Shown here piece after piece: positions 43,443-51,945 of a stretch of 64,000 nt of DNA. This DNA is from Alterisphingorhabdus sp038748365. GTDB taxonomy: Bacteria > Pseudomonadota > Alphaproteobacteria > Sphingomonadales > Sphingomonadaceae. Location of the stretch: the NCBI GenBank assembly GCA_038748365.1, contig JBCDIZ010000001.1:1-64000 (forward strand), read 5' to 3'. Positions within the stretch are counted from its first letter, which is position 1; the number at the start of each line of letters is the position of its first letter. Position numbers and translations under genes: made by a program. The notes beneath the pieces were generated by a model. The model saw nothing but the letters and a program-made list of their open reading frames with translations, made no database searches and was not told the origin of the DNA.

Positions 43443-43463
43443 CTATAAAGAGAGGACAGCAAT

Positions 43464-44087
43464 ATGACCGCAAAACTGGAATTTTTCTTCGATCTTTCAT
43501 CGCCATGGACCTGTCTGGCGTTCCACAATATCCAGCCTATACTCGAAGACACCGGTGCGGAAATCACATGGCGGCCGATCCTTGTTGGCGGGGTGTTTAA
43601 TGCGGTTAATCAGGCAGTCTATGCCAGCCGCGAGGACATGACCGGACCAAAGATGCGGCATTATGGCAAGTCGTTAAAGGATTGGGCTGCGTTGGCGGGC
43701 GTGCCTATGCATTTTCCTTCGCCTTGGCACCCGGTCCGCTCGGTTCATGCCATGCGCGCCTGCACTGCATTGGCCGATGACCAGGAGGCGCTGCATCGCT
43801 TTGCCAAGGGCTGTTTTGACGCCTATTTCGGGCCAGATCAGCGCAATATCGATGATCCCAATGTCCTCAGCGCCATTGCCAGCAACAGAGGTCTGGATGG
43901 CCCGGCACTGATTGCCCAGACACAGGATCAGGCGGTCAAAGACCGGCTACGCGCCACTACCGAGGAGTTGATCGAGCGCGGTGGCTATGGCTCGCCGACC
44001 ATCTTTGTGAAGGGCGATGATATGTATTTTGGCAATGACCAGTTGCCGCTGGTCGAACGGGCGATTAGGGTCGCTGACGCAGCATAG
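43464..44087 (+). CDS. 2-hydroxychromene-2-carboxylate isomerase (DsbA-like fold)
   Basis: A 207-residue DsbA/kappa-GST-like protein. KLEFFFDLSSPWTCLAFHNIQPI is the typical N-terminus with a Ser in place of a redox Cys; ITWRPILVGGVFNAVNQ, FPSPWHPVRSVHAMRA and ERGGYGSPTIFVKGDDMYFGNDQLP (cis-Pro loop) complete the pattern. These glutathione-dependent isomerases act in naphthalene-type aromatic degradation, though many homologues have unknown substrates. It lies 15 bases before an enoyl-CoA hydratase gene. Confidence 0.88.
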   Translation: MTAKLEFFFDLSSPWTCLAFHNIQPILEDTGAEITWRPILVGGVFNAVNQAVYASREDMTGPKMRHYGKSLKDWAALAGVPMHFPSPWHPVRSVHAMRACTALADDQEALHRFAKGCFDAYFGPDQRNIDDPNVLSAIASNRGLDGPALIAQTQDQAVKDRLRATTEELIERGGYGSPTIFVKGDDMYFGNDQLPLVERAIRVADAA

Positions 44088-44102
44088 AGAGGATTCCCGA
44101 AA

Positions 44103-44885
44103 ATGTCAGAACGCGTCACCATTTCCGTCGCCGATCATATCGCCGATGTCCGCTTTAACCGGCCCGATAAGCTCAATGCGCTGGACAAGGCGCAGCTCGA
44201 AGCGATTGCCGAAGTCGGCGATACTCTGGCGGCCATGGATGGCATAAGAGCGGTGGTGCTTTCAGGTGAGGGCAAGGGTTTTTGCGCCGGTCTCGATATG
44301 GCGAGCTTTACCGAACCGGCGACCACCAGCAGCCTCACCGAGCGCACCCATGGCAATGCCAATCTCTATCAGCATGTGGTGCTGCAATTTCGCCAGATCG
44401 CCGCGCCGGTGATCGCTGCTGTACACGGCGCCTGTATTGGCGGTGGGCTGCAATTCGCCAGTGCCGCGGATATCCGCTTTGTCACGCCCGATGCCAAGAT
44501 GTCGATTATGGAAATGCGCTGGGGCCTGATTCCTGATATGGGCAGTTTTACGACATGGCGCAGCTTTGTCCGCGATGATGTGCTGCGCGAACTGACCTAT
44601 ACGAACCGTATTTTCTCGGGCGAAGAGGGCAAGGAGCTGGGTTTTGTGACGCATCTCTCTGAAAACCCGCATGAAGATGCGATGGCTCTGGCCAAAGAGA
44701 TTGCCAGCCGTAACCCCGATGCGGTGCAGGCGAGCAAGCGGTTGATAAACAAGCTGCCCGATATGACCGCGGACGAAATCCTGATGATGGAATCAGAGGA
44801 GCAACAGAAAATCGGCCGCACGCCCAATCAGGTTGAAGCAGTGATGGCGTTTATGCAGAAGCGCGCCGCGAATTTTGTCGACTGA
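44103..44885 (+). CDS. crotonase/enoyl-CoA hydratase family protein
   Basis: A 260-residue crotonase-fold enzyme. VRFNRPDKLNALDKAQ, VVLSGEGKGFCAGLDM (oxyanion hole), PVIAAVHGACIGGGLQFASAADIRFVT and the EMRWGLIPDMG segment are standard; the position of the hydratase Glu is taken by EMRWGL, so the exact reaction may differ from simple hydration. Probably part of a fatty-acid or aromatic CoA pathway with the neighbouring isomerase and the acyl-CoA dehydrogenase at 47250. Confidence 0.88.
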   Translation: MSERVTISVADHIADVRFNRPDKLNALDKAQLEAIAEVGDTLAAMDGIRAVVLSGEGKGFCAGLDMASFTEPATTSSLTERTHGNANLYQHVVLQFRQIAAPVIAAVHGACIGGGLQFASAADIRFVTPDAKMSIMEMRWGLIPDMGSFTTWRSFVRDDVLRELTYTNRIFSGEEGKELGFVTHLSENPHEDAMALAKEIASRNPDAVQASKRLINKLPDMTADEILMMESEEQQKIGRTPNQVEAVMAFMQKRAANFVD

Positions 44886-44889
44886 CGCC

Positions 44890-45474
44890 ATGGCTACCAA
44901 CCCCTCGCTCGCCACCGACGACAAGATCTATATCTCTGCCGATCAGCTACTCAGCGATTCCTATCGGCTGGGCATGCAGATATTGGAGAGCGGCTTTGCG
45001 CCGACGCATCTGGTCGGTATCTGGCGCGGTGGGGCACCGGTGGGGATTGCGGTGCAGGAACTACTCGAGTTTCATGGGCAGGAAAGCGACCATATCGCCA
45101 TCCGCACTTCTTCCTATATGGGCATCGACAAAAGACGGGCAGGGGTGCGCGTGTTCGCTCTGGGCTATCTGATTGATACGCTGGGGCCGAATGATCGGTT
45201 GCTGCTGATCGACGATGTCTTTGACACCGGGCGCAGCATCGAGGCCCTGATTGCCGAGCTTTCCAAACGTTGCCGCTATAACATGCCGCGCGAAACGCGG
45301 GTCGCGACAGTCTATTACAAGCCATCGCGCAATGAGACTGATCTCGTGCCCGATTTTTATGTGCATGAGACCGAGGAATGGCTGATCTTCCCGCATGAGC
45401 TGATCGGCTTGACCTCTGCCGAAATTGCGGCGCACAAGGCCGATGCCGATATCATATTGAAGGAGCAGACATGA
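44890..45474 (+). CDS. hypoxanthine/purine phosphoribosyltransferase
   Basis: A 194-residue type I phosphoribosyltransferase. The PRPP-binding loop is LLLIDDVFDTGRSIEALI; an upstream hood includes LVGIWRGGAPVGIAVQELLEFHG. ATG 44890 is 4 bases after the enoyl-CoA hydratase stop. It overlaps the adenine deaminase gene by 4 bases (ATGA), which strongly suggests purine salvage: the deaminase makes hypoxanthine and this enzyme would make IMP. Direct substrate is inferred from context, as the base-recognition loop is not diagnostic by eye. Confidence 0.8.
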   Translation: MATNPSLATDDKIYISADQLLSDSYRLGMQILESGFAPTHLVGIWRGGAPVGIAVQELLEFHGQESDHIAIRTSSYMGIDKRRAGVRVFALGYLIDTLGPNDRLLLIDDVFDTGRSIEALIAELSKRCRYNMPRETRVATVYYKPSRNETDLVPDFYVHETEEWLIFPHELIGLTSAEIAAHKADADIILKEQT

Positions 45475-46496
45475 CCGGATTTGCTTCCGCAGAAGAACGC
45501 GACGCTTTTATCGCTGGCCTGCCCAAGGCGGAGTTGCACCTGCATATTGAGGGCTCGCTGGAACCGGAACTGATGTTCGCGCTGGCGCAGCGGAATAAGG
45601 TGGATATCCCTTTTGCCTCAGTCGAAGAGGTGCGCGCGGCCTATGATTTCTCAAATCTGCAGGACTTTCTCGATATCTATTATCAGGGCATGGGGGTTCT
45701 GATCGAGGAACAGGATTTTTACGACCTGACCATGGCCTATCTGCAACGCGCCAAAGCCGACACTGTCCGCCATGTCGAGATTTTCTTTGATCCGCAGGGC
45801 CATACCGAGCGCGGCGTCGCGTTTGAGACGGTGATCAACGGCATTACCCGCGCGCTGGCCGATGGCGAACGCGATCTGGGTATCAGCTATCGGCTGATCA
45901 TGTGCTTTTTGCGCCATCTGTCCGAGGAAGACGCCTTTACGACGCTGGAAGAGGCGATGCCGCATCTTGAACAGATTGATGGCGTCGGCCTGGATTCCTC
46001 CGAAGTTGGCCATCCGCCAAGCAAATTTGCGCGTGTCTTTGCCAAATGCCGCGAACTGGGCCTGAAAGTCGTCGCCCATGCTGGCGAAGAAGGCCCGCCG
46101 CAATATGTGCATGAAGCGCTGGACCTGCTGAAAGTCGACCGTATCGACCATGGCAATCGCGCGCTAGAGGATGATACGCTGATTACACGGCTGGCGGATG
46201 AAGGCATGTGCCTCACGGTTTGCCCGCTCTCCAATCTCAAGCTCTGTGTGATCGATGATATTCATGACCATCCGATCAAGACCATGCTCGACCATGGGAT
46301 AAAGGCGACGGTCAATGCCGATGATCCGAGCTATTTTGGCGGCTATGTTAACGACAATTTCCGCGCTGTGACCGAAGCGCTCGATCTTGATCGTGACCAT
46401 CTGCTCACATTGGCGCGTAACAGCTTTATCGGGTCATTTCTGGATGAGGTTGATAAGGAGCGGCATGTTGCGGCGGTTACTGACTACGCAGCCTAG
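45471..46496 (+). CDS. adenine deaminase (adenosine-deaminase-family type)
   Basis: A 341-residue metal-dependent aminohydrolase. ELHLHIEGSLEPELMF gives the HxH zinc ligands, GVGLDSSEVGHPPSKF is the segment that marks adenine rather than adenosine deaminases, KVVAHAGEEGPPQYV and RIDHGNRALED supply the catalytic Glu and His, and NADDPSYFGGYV the final Asp. It converts adenine to hypoxanthine with ammonia release in the cytosol. The start overlaps the phosphoribosyltransferase stop (ATGA), coupling the two salvage steps. Confidence 0.9.
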   Translation: MTGFASAEERDAFIAGLPKAELHLHIEGSLEPELMFALAQRNKVDIPFASVEEVRAAYDFSNLQDFLDIYYQGMGVLIEEQDFYDLTMAYLQRAKADTVRHVEIFFDPQGHTERGVAFETVINGITRALADGERDLGISYRLIMCFLRHLSEEDAFTTLEEAMPHLEQIDGVGLDSSEVGHPPSKFARVFAKCRELGLKVVAHAGEEGPPQYVHEALDLLKVDRIDHGNRALEDDTLITRLADEGMCLTVCPLSNLKLCVIDDIHDHPIKTMLDHGIKATVNADDPSYFGGYVNDNFRAVTEALDLDRDHLLTLARNSFIGSFLDEVDKERHVAAVTDYAA

Positions 46497-46516
46497 CGGC
46501 AAGCCAACCACCTATT

Positions 46517-46594
46517 CCGTTCGCCCTGAGCTTGTCGAAGGGCCGCACTTCACTTAAAGAAAGGACAGGGCTTCGACAAGCTCAGCCCGAACGG
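46517..46594. repeat. long inverted pair of the CTTCGACAAGCTCAG repeat family
   Basis: CCGTTCGCCCTGAGCTTGTC begins the left arm (46517-about 46541) and its near-complement, containing CTTCGACAAGCTCAG and ending CGAACGG, forms the right arm (about 46570-46594). About 23 of 25 bases pair. The pair sits between the convergent adenine deaminase and thioesterase genes, and could act as a bidirectional terminator or REP-type element. A partial single copy occurs at about 47177-47192. Confidence 0.65.
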
Positions 46595-46609
46595 TGAAGG
46601 AGTACAGCT

Positions 46610-47044
46610 CTAGCCTTGCTTTACCAACAGACTCTCAAACTCGGCGCGCAGTTCGTCAGTTATCGATACCGGCCCATTTTTGTCCGTCAGCACAATAGTA
46701 GTGATACAGGTGGCGACACAGCCATGCGCCTGAAACGCGCCCGAGGCAATATCCCAGCTTGAAGAGCCGATGCGGCTGATCCCGCTGGTGACTTCAATAT
46801 GCTCGGGAAAAAAGGCCTCGGCGACGTAATTGATCGCGACTGCAGCAATCAGCCAGCGTTGTCCAGACGTGCGCCGTTCCGATTTCAGCGAATGGTTGAA
46901 CAGCCCACGGCCATGCTCGAACAACCCGGCCATTTTCACATTGTTGATATGCCCCAGCACATCGAGATCGGCAAAACGCGTCTCGGTGGAGTGTGAGAAG
47001 GGATAGTTGGCGCGGTTGAGTTGCCAGCTTTCGGCTTTTGGCAT
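46610..47044 (-). CDS. hotdog-fold acyl-CoA thioesterase (4HBT type)
   Basis: A 144-residue protein with the 4-hydroxybenzoyl-CoA thioesterase-like pattern: HSTETRFADLDVLGHINNVKMAGLFEHGR contains the conserved RFADLDxxGHxNN active-site block, followed by VAAVAINYVAEAFFPEHIEVTSGISRIG strands. Likely hydrolyses acyl-CoA thioesters. It is convergent with the adenine deaminase gene. Confidence 0.88.
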   Translation of the reverse strand: MPKAESWQLNRANYPFSHSTETRFADLDVLGHINNVKMAGLFEHGRGLFNHSLKSERRTSGQRWLIAAVAINYVAEAFFPEHIEVTSGISRIGSSSWDIASGAFQAHGCVATCITTIVLTDKNGPVSITDELRAEFESLLVKQG

Positions 47045-47055
47045 TTGTATCTCCT

Positions 47056-47078
47056 CCTTCTCCCTTCAGGGGAGAAGG
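47056..47078. repeat. GA/CT-rich hairpin repeat, copy 3
   Basis: CCTTCTCCC (47056-47064) pairs with GGGAGAAGG (47070-47078), loop TTCAG, in the spacer upstream of the thioesterase gene. It belongs to the same family as the 43326 and 43421 hairpins. Confidence 0.5.
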
Positions 47079-47215
47079 ATATGGAGCCTTACGCCTTTAG
47101 GCGTTAGGCGGAGTTGGATGAGGGAAGGGGCATACAGGGGTACACCCTCTCTCAACTGCGACTAACCGCCTTTGCCCCTTCGACGAGCTCAGGGCTACGG
47201 CGCTAAGTCTTCGTA

Positions 47216-47240
47216 TCTCTCTCCCTTGAAGGGAGAGAGA
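47216..47240. repeat. GA/CT-rich perfect hairpin repeat, copy 4
   Basis: TCTCTCTCCCTT (47216-47227) and AAGGGAGAGAGA (47229-47240) are perfect inverted copies around one base, directly after the end of the acyl-CoA dehydrogenase gene. The 47079-47215 interval between copies 3 and 4 also holds a CCCCTTCGACGAGCTCAGGG repeat core. Confidence 0.6.
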
Positions 47241-47249
47241 AGTGTGATA

Positions 47250-48413
47250 CTAAAGCGACCGACCAATCAGCTCTTTCATAATTTCATTGGTGCCGCCGAA
47301 GATGCGGGTGACGCGGGCGCCGCGCCAAGCGCGGGCGATGGGGTATTCGTTCATATAACCGGCGCCGCCATGCAGTTGCAGGCATTTGTCCATGATTTCC
47401 CATTGCAGCTCGGTATGCCACAACTTCGCCGCCGCGCCTTCTTCCGCGGTCAGTTCTTTCTTGTTGTGCCGCGCTAATGCCCAGTCGAGATGCGCCCAGC
47501 CGACCTGGAGTTTGGTTTTGAGGTCAGCCAGCACGAAACGGGTGTTCTGGAAATTGAACACGGGCTTGCCAAAGGCCTTGCGGTCTTTGACGAAGGCGAC
47601 GGTGTCATCATAGGCCTTCTGCGCCGATGCCTGCGCCGACACCGCGATCGACAGCCGCTCCTGCGGCAATTCGCTCATCAAATAGATAAAACCTTTGCCC
47701 TCTTCGCCGAGACAGTTGGTCATCGGCACGCGGACATCGTTAAAGAACAGCTCTGACGTATCGGCGGCATCCTGACCGATCTTGTCGAGATTGCGGCCAC
47801 GTTCAAAGCCTTCGCGATCGCTCTCGACCAGAATAATCGATACGCCCTGCCATGCCGGATCGGCATCCGGGTCGGTCTTGGCGCAGACCAGCACCAGATC
47901 GGCATTCTGGCCGTTGGTGATATAGGTCTTGCTGCCATTGACGACATAGTGGTTGCCGTCCTTCTTGGCGGTGGTGCGGATGCCCTGCAGGTCGGAACCG
48001 GTGCCCGGCTCTGTCATGGCGATGGCGGTGATGGTCTCGCCCGAAACGAGGCGCGGCAGCCATTTCTGTTTCTGCTCCTCGCTGCCATATTGCACGATAT
48101 AGTTGACCACAATGTCCGACTGGAGCGAGAAACCGAGCGGCGAACCGCCATGATAAGCGGCTTCTTCATTGACGATGGCGTTATAGCCAAAGTCGAGGCC
48201 GAGACCGCCATATTCTTCCGGCACGGTGGGGCACAGCATGCCAAGCTCACCCGCTTTGGGCCACAGCTCTTTCGGGACCAGCTTGTCTTCGTCCCACTGC
48301 ACCGCATTGGGCGCAACCTCTTCCTGCATGAAACGGCGCACGGTCGAGCGAAACGCCTCATGATCTTCATTATAGGCGGTGCGGGAAAGGGCATCGAGAG
48401 ACATATCAGGCAT
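47250..48413 (-). CDS. acyl-CoA dehydrogenase
   Basis: A 387-residue FAD enzyme of the acyl-CoA dehydrogenase family. AIAMTEPGTGSDLQGIRTTAKKDG and YVVNGSKTYITNGQNADLVLVCAKTD are the FAD/substrate-binding signatures; GGAGYMNEYPIARAWRGARVTRIFGGTNEIMKELIGR ends with the second signature and a Glu in the catalytic-type position. It introduces a trans double bond into acyl-CoA, and chain-length preference is unknown. The gene has a TTTAATTGATCGATTAAA near-palindrome upstream. Confidence 0.93.
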   Translation of the reverse strand: MPDMSLDALSRTAYNEDHEAFRSTVRRFMQEEVAPNAVQWDEDKLVPKELWPKAGELGMLCPTVPEEYGGLGLDFGYNAIVNEEAAYHGGSPLGFSLQSDIVVNYIVQYGSEEQKQKWLPRLVSGETITAIAMTEPGTGSDLQGIRTTAKKDGNHYVVNGSKTYITNGQNADLVLVCAKTDPDADPAWQGVSIILVESDREGFERGRNLDKIGQDAADTSELFFNDVRVPMTNCLGEEGKGFIYLMSELPQERLSIAVSAQASAQKAYDDTVAFVKDRKAFGKPVFNFQNTRFVLADLKTKLQVGWAHLDWALARHNKKELTAEEGAAAKLWHTELQWEIMDKCLQLHGGAGYMNEYPIARAWRGARVTRIFGGTNEIMKELIGRSL

Positions 48414-48505
48414 CCTTGATCGTTATTTAACTAGCGACACGCGAGGAATGCCGCGCATCATCAAGAGCCTTCTATGTCCACCTTTCCGTTTAGGTCAACC
48501 GGGAA

Positions 48506-48523
48506 TTTAATTGATCGATTAAA
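48506..48523. promoter_or_regulatory. near-palindrome TTTAATTGATCGATTAAA upstream of the acyl-CoA dehydrogenase
   Basis: TTTAATTGATCGATTAAA (48506-48523) matches its own reverse complement at 16 of 18 positions and lies about 93 bases before the dehydrogenase start. A related sequence is at 31773-31788. It fits a TetR- or FadR-type operator, but no regulator gene is nearby. Confidence 0.45.
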
Positions 48524-48552
48524 GTCAGCGCATCGTGATTTCGGTTGAATGA

Positions 48553-49059
48553 CTATTGCCGGGCTGCAGGTTCCAAAACAGCGCATTTCATGTGCGCCTT
48601 TGTGGCGCCTTTTGAATAAACTATGTCGCAATCAAATCTTTCCACTCCGGAGCCTCGGACTGATGGTATCCAGAACAGATTTATCAAGAAAATCAATATC
48701 CCGATGCAGACGCAGCCCAAGGATAGATTTAGCAGACATCCAGTCCTTCGCAGGAAGAGTGCTGCCTTGGATTTATCACTGTAATAAGAACGAAAATAGT
48801 TTGCTACGATATTGGTTGTTAATATCCCGGATATTATAGAAACGCAAAACAGTAATATGGACGCTATTGAAAGGTACGTTGGCAGTGCGTCTGGAGTGCG
48901 GTTGTTAAAAGTGGCGAACAAAACCAATCCAACGAAGAAAACGCTGGCTGTCGTCATTGCGTTAGCTGCAACAGGACGAATCTCGAGCGCTTTCTCTAGC
49001 GCTTTAGCGTCGTCTGCGATTTTGCCTCTCAAGCCTAGAAATTCAAGCAGGCTCGCCAT
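48553..49059 (-). CDS. AT-richer two- or three-TM membrane protein of unknown function
   Basis: 168 residues with hydrophobic helices at about 37-52 (TTASVFFVGLVLFATF), 63-88 (YLSIASILLFCVSIISGILT) and 108-130 (GCLLNLSLGCVCIGILIFLI). I do not recognise a family. The DNA is AT-richer than neighbours. The gene starts 17 bases inside the upstream small gene, so the two form a translationally coupled pair. A small AT-richer island between conserved genes is consistent with gene gain. Confidence 0.55.
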   Translation of the reverse strand: MASLLEFLGLRGKIADDAKALEKALEIRPVAANAMTTASVFFVGLVLFATFNNRTPDALPTYLSIASILLFCVSIISGILTTNIVANYFRSYYSDKSKAALFLRRTGCLLNLSLGCVCIGILIFLINLFWIPSVRGSGVERFDCDIVYSKGATKAHMKCAVLEPAARQ

Positions 49060-49387
49060 TTAAGCCACTATCTCGTGATTGGGAGATCATTCCTGCGATG
49101 CACCAGCCCCAGTCACGCAGTCTTTCACAAACTCTGCTATAAACTTCACTTTGGCTCAATCCAGCCAGTTCATCAGCGTATATAAGTTTTTGGACGAGGT
49201 CACCATCAAGAGCCGCGATTTGCATGCGTTGCAAGCGTATTGTGCGTATTTCGTCGCCGCTTATACCGAGCTCATTGGGCAGGGTTTCGATCATAGAATA
49301 TAGTATTTCATTGATATCTATCTCGGGATGTGTGGTGTGAATTCTTTTGAGCGCCAATTCTAACTCTTGCTGAACTGTTTCTTCCAT
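49043..49387 (-). CDS. small soluble protein of unknown function paired with a membrane protein
   Basis: 114 residues, helical and acidic at the start (MEETVQQELELALKRIHTTHPEI), with no TM segment, no metal motif and a single Cys-Trp segment (GWCIAGMISQ). No family recognised. It overlaps the membrane-protein gene by 17 bases, so both products may work together. AT-richer than surroundings. The spacer to 49480 has no other gene. Confidence 0.5.
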   Translation of the reverse strand: MEETVQQELELALKRIHTTHPEIDINEILYSMIETLPNELGISGDEIRTIRLQRMQIAALDGDLVQKLIYADELAGLSQSEVYSRVCERLRDWGWCIAGMISQSRDSGLNGEPA

Positions 49388-49480
49388 TATCCTCTCCGCT
49401 TACAATTACTTGGGCGACTAGATTAGTCTCAGTAGTATGTTTGTAAATAGAGATTATTCCCAGTTTTGGTTCTGTCTAAC

Positions 49481-51865
49481 CTAGTAACGAGCTGTCACCT
49501 GTATCCCATAAAACGCTGGCTCACCCGGAATAAAGGTCGGAATGCCGAAAGAGCCGCCGGTATTGCCGCCGTCGATGAGATATTGCTCGTCAAAGATGTT
49601 GCGGGCGAAACCGGCAATTTCATAGCGGCCATCGTCAAAGCTGACGCCGCCGCGCAGATTGACTAGCGCATAGCCGTCCTCGGCGATGGCGGGGTTATTG
49701 GGCAGCTCAAAGAACAGGTCGCTCTGATAGGTGACGCTGGGGGTCAGGAAGAAGCGGGTGCTCTCGTTAATGTCGTAATCCACGGTGAAGCCGCCGGAAA
49801 GCTGCCACTCCGATTGCAGCCGGAAGCGGTTGTTGGCGAAGACGCCGTTCTCCGGCTCATCATCGATGGTGGAATCGATATAGGCCCCATTGCCGAAGAT
49901 GGTCAGCCAGTCGGTCGGGCTGATGCTCAGTTCCGCCTCGACGCCGATGCTGCTGGCATTGCCGGCATTGACGGTGATGAAGTCGCCGGTGCCTTCTTCC
50001 TGTATGGTGACCTGGAAATTCTCATATTCCTGATAGAAGACGCCGACACTCGCCTGAATGAGGGAGTCCGCATATTTGAGGCCGCCTTCATAATTCCAGA
50101 CAAATTCTGCCGGAATATTGTCGATAGCGGCAACGGGGCCATTTGCGCCTGCTGCTGAGGTGACATCGATAACCGGTGAGCGGCGTCCGCGCGAGATGGT
50201 GGCATAGGCGTTGAGGTTATCGGTAAAGCGATACAGCGCGTTGAACCGGGGCAGGATTGAGAAAAAATCATCATCAGCTTCAAATTCCTGCCCTGCGGTA
50301 TCGACGGCCGGGAGCAAAGGCGCGCCGGTGATGACCGAATTGGGTTGAACTGATGAGAAGAAGCTTTGCCGGTCTTCAAACAGGAAGCGGACGCCTGCTG
50401 TCAGTTCCAGAGCAGATGTCGGGGTGAGGGTACCATCGAAGAAGACCGAGAAAGCATCGTTGATCCCGCGATTCTGGAATGTCGAGGCATAGGGCAAGAA
50501 CGTGGCGGCACCGCCAGTTAAAAGCGCAGTTGCCTGTTCTGCGGTGACGGTACCGTCGGGAGCGACACAGGGCAGGCCGGGGATCAGTCCGGCAGCGCAT
50601 TGCAGATAGGTGCCTTCCTCGGTGGAGAAAGGCACAGCCTGGCTGCCATTCTCGTAGAAATAGTTGATACCGACAAAGCCGCGGAATGTGTCGCCATTAT
50701 AGCTTAACCGGCTCTCATGGTTGATCTGATAGCCTTCGGCGTCCTCGGCAAATTCCAGATAAAAGGCGGGGGAACCATCGGCATCGAAGACTTCCAGCGA
50801 GTCAAATTCGCGATAGGCGGTAATCTGGGTATAGGTCAGGCTGTCGCTGAATTCGTAATTCACCGTCAGGCTGATGTCATAGACTTCACGTTCAAGTCCC
50901 AATTCTTCCAGCCCCAACACCTCGCGAGAGAAGGGGGAACCGGAAAGTTCGACCGGATCAAAAGGTGAGGTGCTACCGCCGGTAGCGGGCAGGGTGCCGG
51001 AGACAAACGGCGTGCCCGAATTGCGCTGGCGATCATAGGTGCCGACCAGATCAACTGTTAGCGGAATGGCGTCGGGTGTCCATCGCAGCGAGGCGCGGAA
51101 GCCAAGCTGATTCTGCGCATAGAGATCGGGTTGATCGATCCCGGCGGTATTCTGATTGGGTATATCGGGGTCGCCAGCGATATTACGCACCCAGCCATCG
51201 CGGCGGCGAAAGGCGCCGGCGAGACGCAAGGCAATCTCGTCATTGCCGACGTTCAAATGGCCCTGCGCTTGGAACGCATCAAAATTGCCATAGCCCAGGC
51301 GCAGCGATGCCGAAGTGCCGGGCTCCGGCTTGGCGGAGACAAGGCTGACCGCGCCGATGGTCGAGGCGGTGCCGAACAATGTCGCCTGCGGGCCTTTAAT
51401 GACCTCGATCCGCTCCATATCATACAGGTCCTGATAGACAGCGCGTGAGCGGGAGATATCGACGCCGTTATAATAGACGGTGACGCGTGGCCCCTGTTGC
51501 GCGCTGCCGCTGTCCGAGGTAATGCCGCGGATAACGAAGCCGGGGTTATTGGCACTCTGCTCCTGAATGAACAGGCCGGGGACATAGAGCGAGATCTCGT
51601 CCAGTTCCTGCGCGCCAAGCCGGTCCAGATCCTCCGCGCCCAGTGCAGTGATGGTCAGCGGCACATCGGTGATCCGCTCTTCGCGCTTCTGTGCCGAGAC
51701 GATGATCACATCACCCTGATAGATTTCCTGATCATCTTCGGTCGTTTGCGCGCCGGTTTCATCCTGTGCGGGGACCGTATCAGCCTGGGGCATGGCTTCG
51801 GCCGTTCCCTCTGATGGAGTGGAAGCCAGTGCAATGGCGAGTGCGCCATATGATAATAAAGCCAT
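49481..51865 (-). CDS. large TonB-dependent receptor
   Basis: About 794 residues from the ATG at 51863-51865, which has AGGGGA about 7 bases upstream; an earlier in-frame ATG at 51949 would add 28 residues. Signal peptide MALLSYGALAIALASTP, N-terminal TonB-box-like DVIIVSAQKREER, plug with PLTITALGAEDLDRLGAQELDEISLYVPGL, GFVIRGITSDSG, VYYNGVDISRSRAVYQDLYDMERIEVIKGPQATLFG, and a C-terminal barrel ending VTARY. It is of the CirA-like/carbohydrate or unknown-ligand class common in sphingomonads. Palindromes of TGCAAT type lie in the upstream spacer. Confidence 0.93.
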   Translation of the reverse strand: MALLSYGALAIALASTPSEGTAEAMPQADTVPAQDETGAQTTEDDQEIYQGDVIIVSAQKREERITDVPLTITALGAEDLDRLGAQELDEISLYVPGLFIQEQSANNPGFVIRGITSDSGSAQQGPRVTVYYNGVDISRSRAVYQDLYDMERIEVIKGPQATLFGTASTIGAVSLVSAKPEPGTSASLRLGYGNFDAFQAQGHLNVGNDEIALRLAGAFRRRDGWVRNIAGDPDIPNQNTAGIDQPDLYAQNQLGFRASLRWTPDAIPLTVDLVGTYDRQRNSGTPFVSGTLPATGGSTSPFDPVELSGSPFSREVLGLEELGLEREVYDISLTVNYEFSDSLTYTQITAYREFDSLEVFDADGSPAFYLEFAEDAEGYQINHESRLSYNGDTFRGFVGINYFYENGSQAVPFSTEEGTYLQCAAGLIPGLPCVAPDGTVTAEQATALLTGGAATFLPYASTFQNRGINDAFSVFFDGTLTPTSALELTAGVRFLFEDRQSFFSSVQPNSVITGAPLLPAVDTAGQEFEADDDFFSILPRFNALYRFTDNLNAYATISRGRRSPVIDVTSAAGANGPVAAIDNIPAEFVWNYEGGLKYADSLIQASVGVFYQEYENFQVTIQEEGTGDFITVNAGNASSIGVEAELSISPTDWLTIFGNGAYIDSTIDDEPENGVFANNRFRLQSEWQLSGGFTVDYDINESTRFFLTPSVTYQSDLFFELPNNPAIAEDGYALVNLRGGVSFDDGRYEIAGFARNIFDEQYLIDGGNTGGSFGIPTFIPGEPAFYGIQVTARY

Positions 51866-51945
51866 GAGATATCCCCTAAAACAGAAACCGATGCGCAGGG
51901 CTGCGCGATGGCTGGCTCTCTGGGCTTTGGGGATGACCGGGATAT

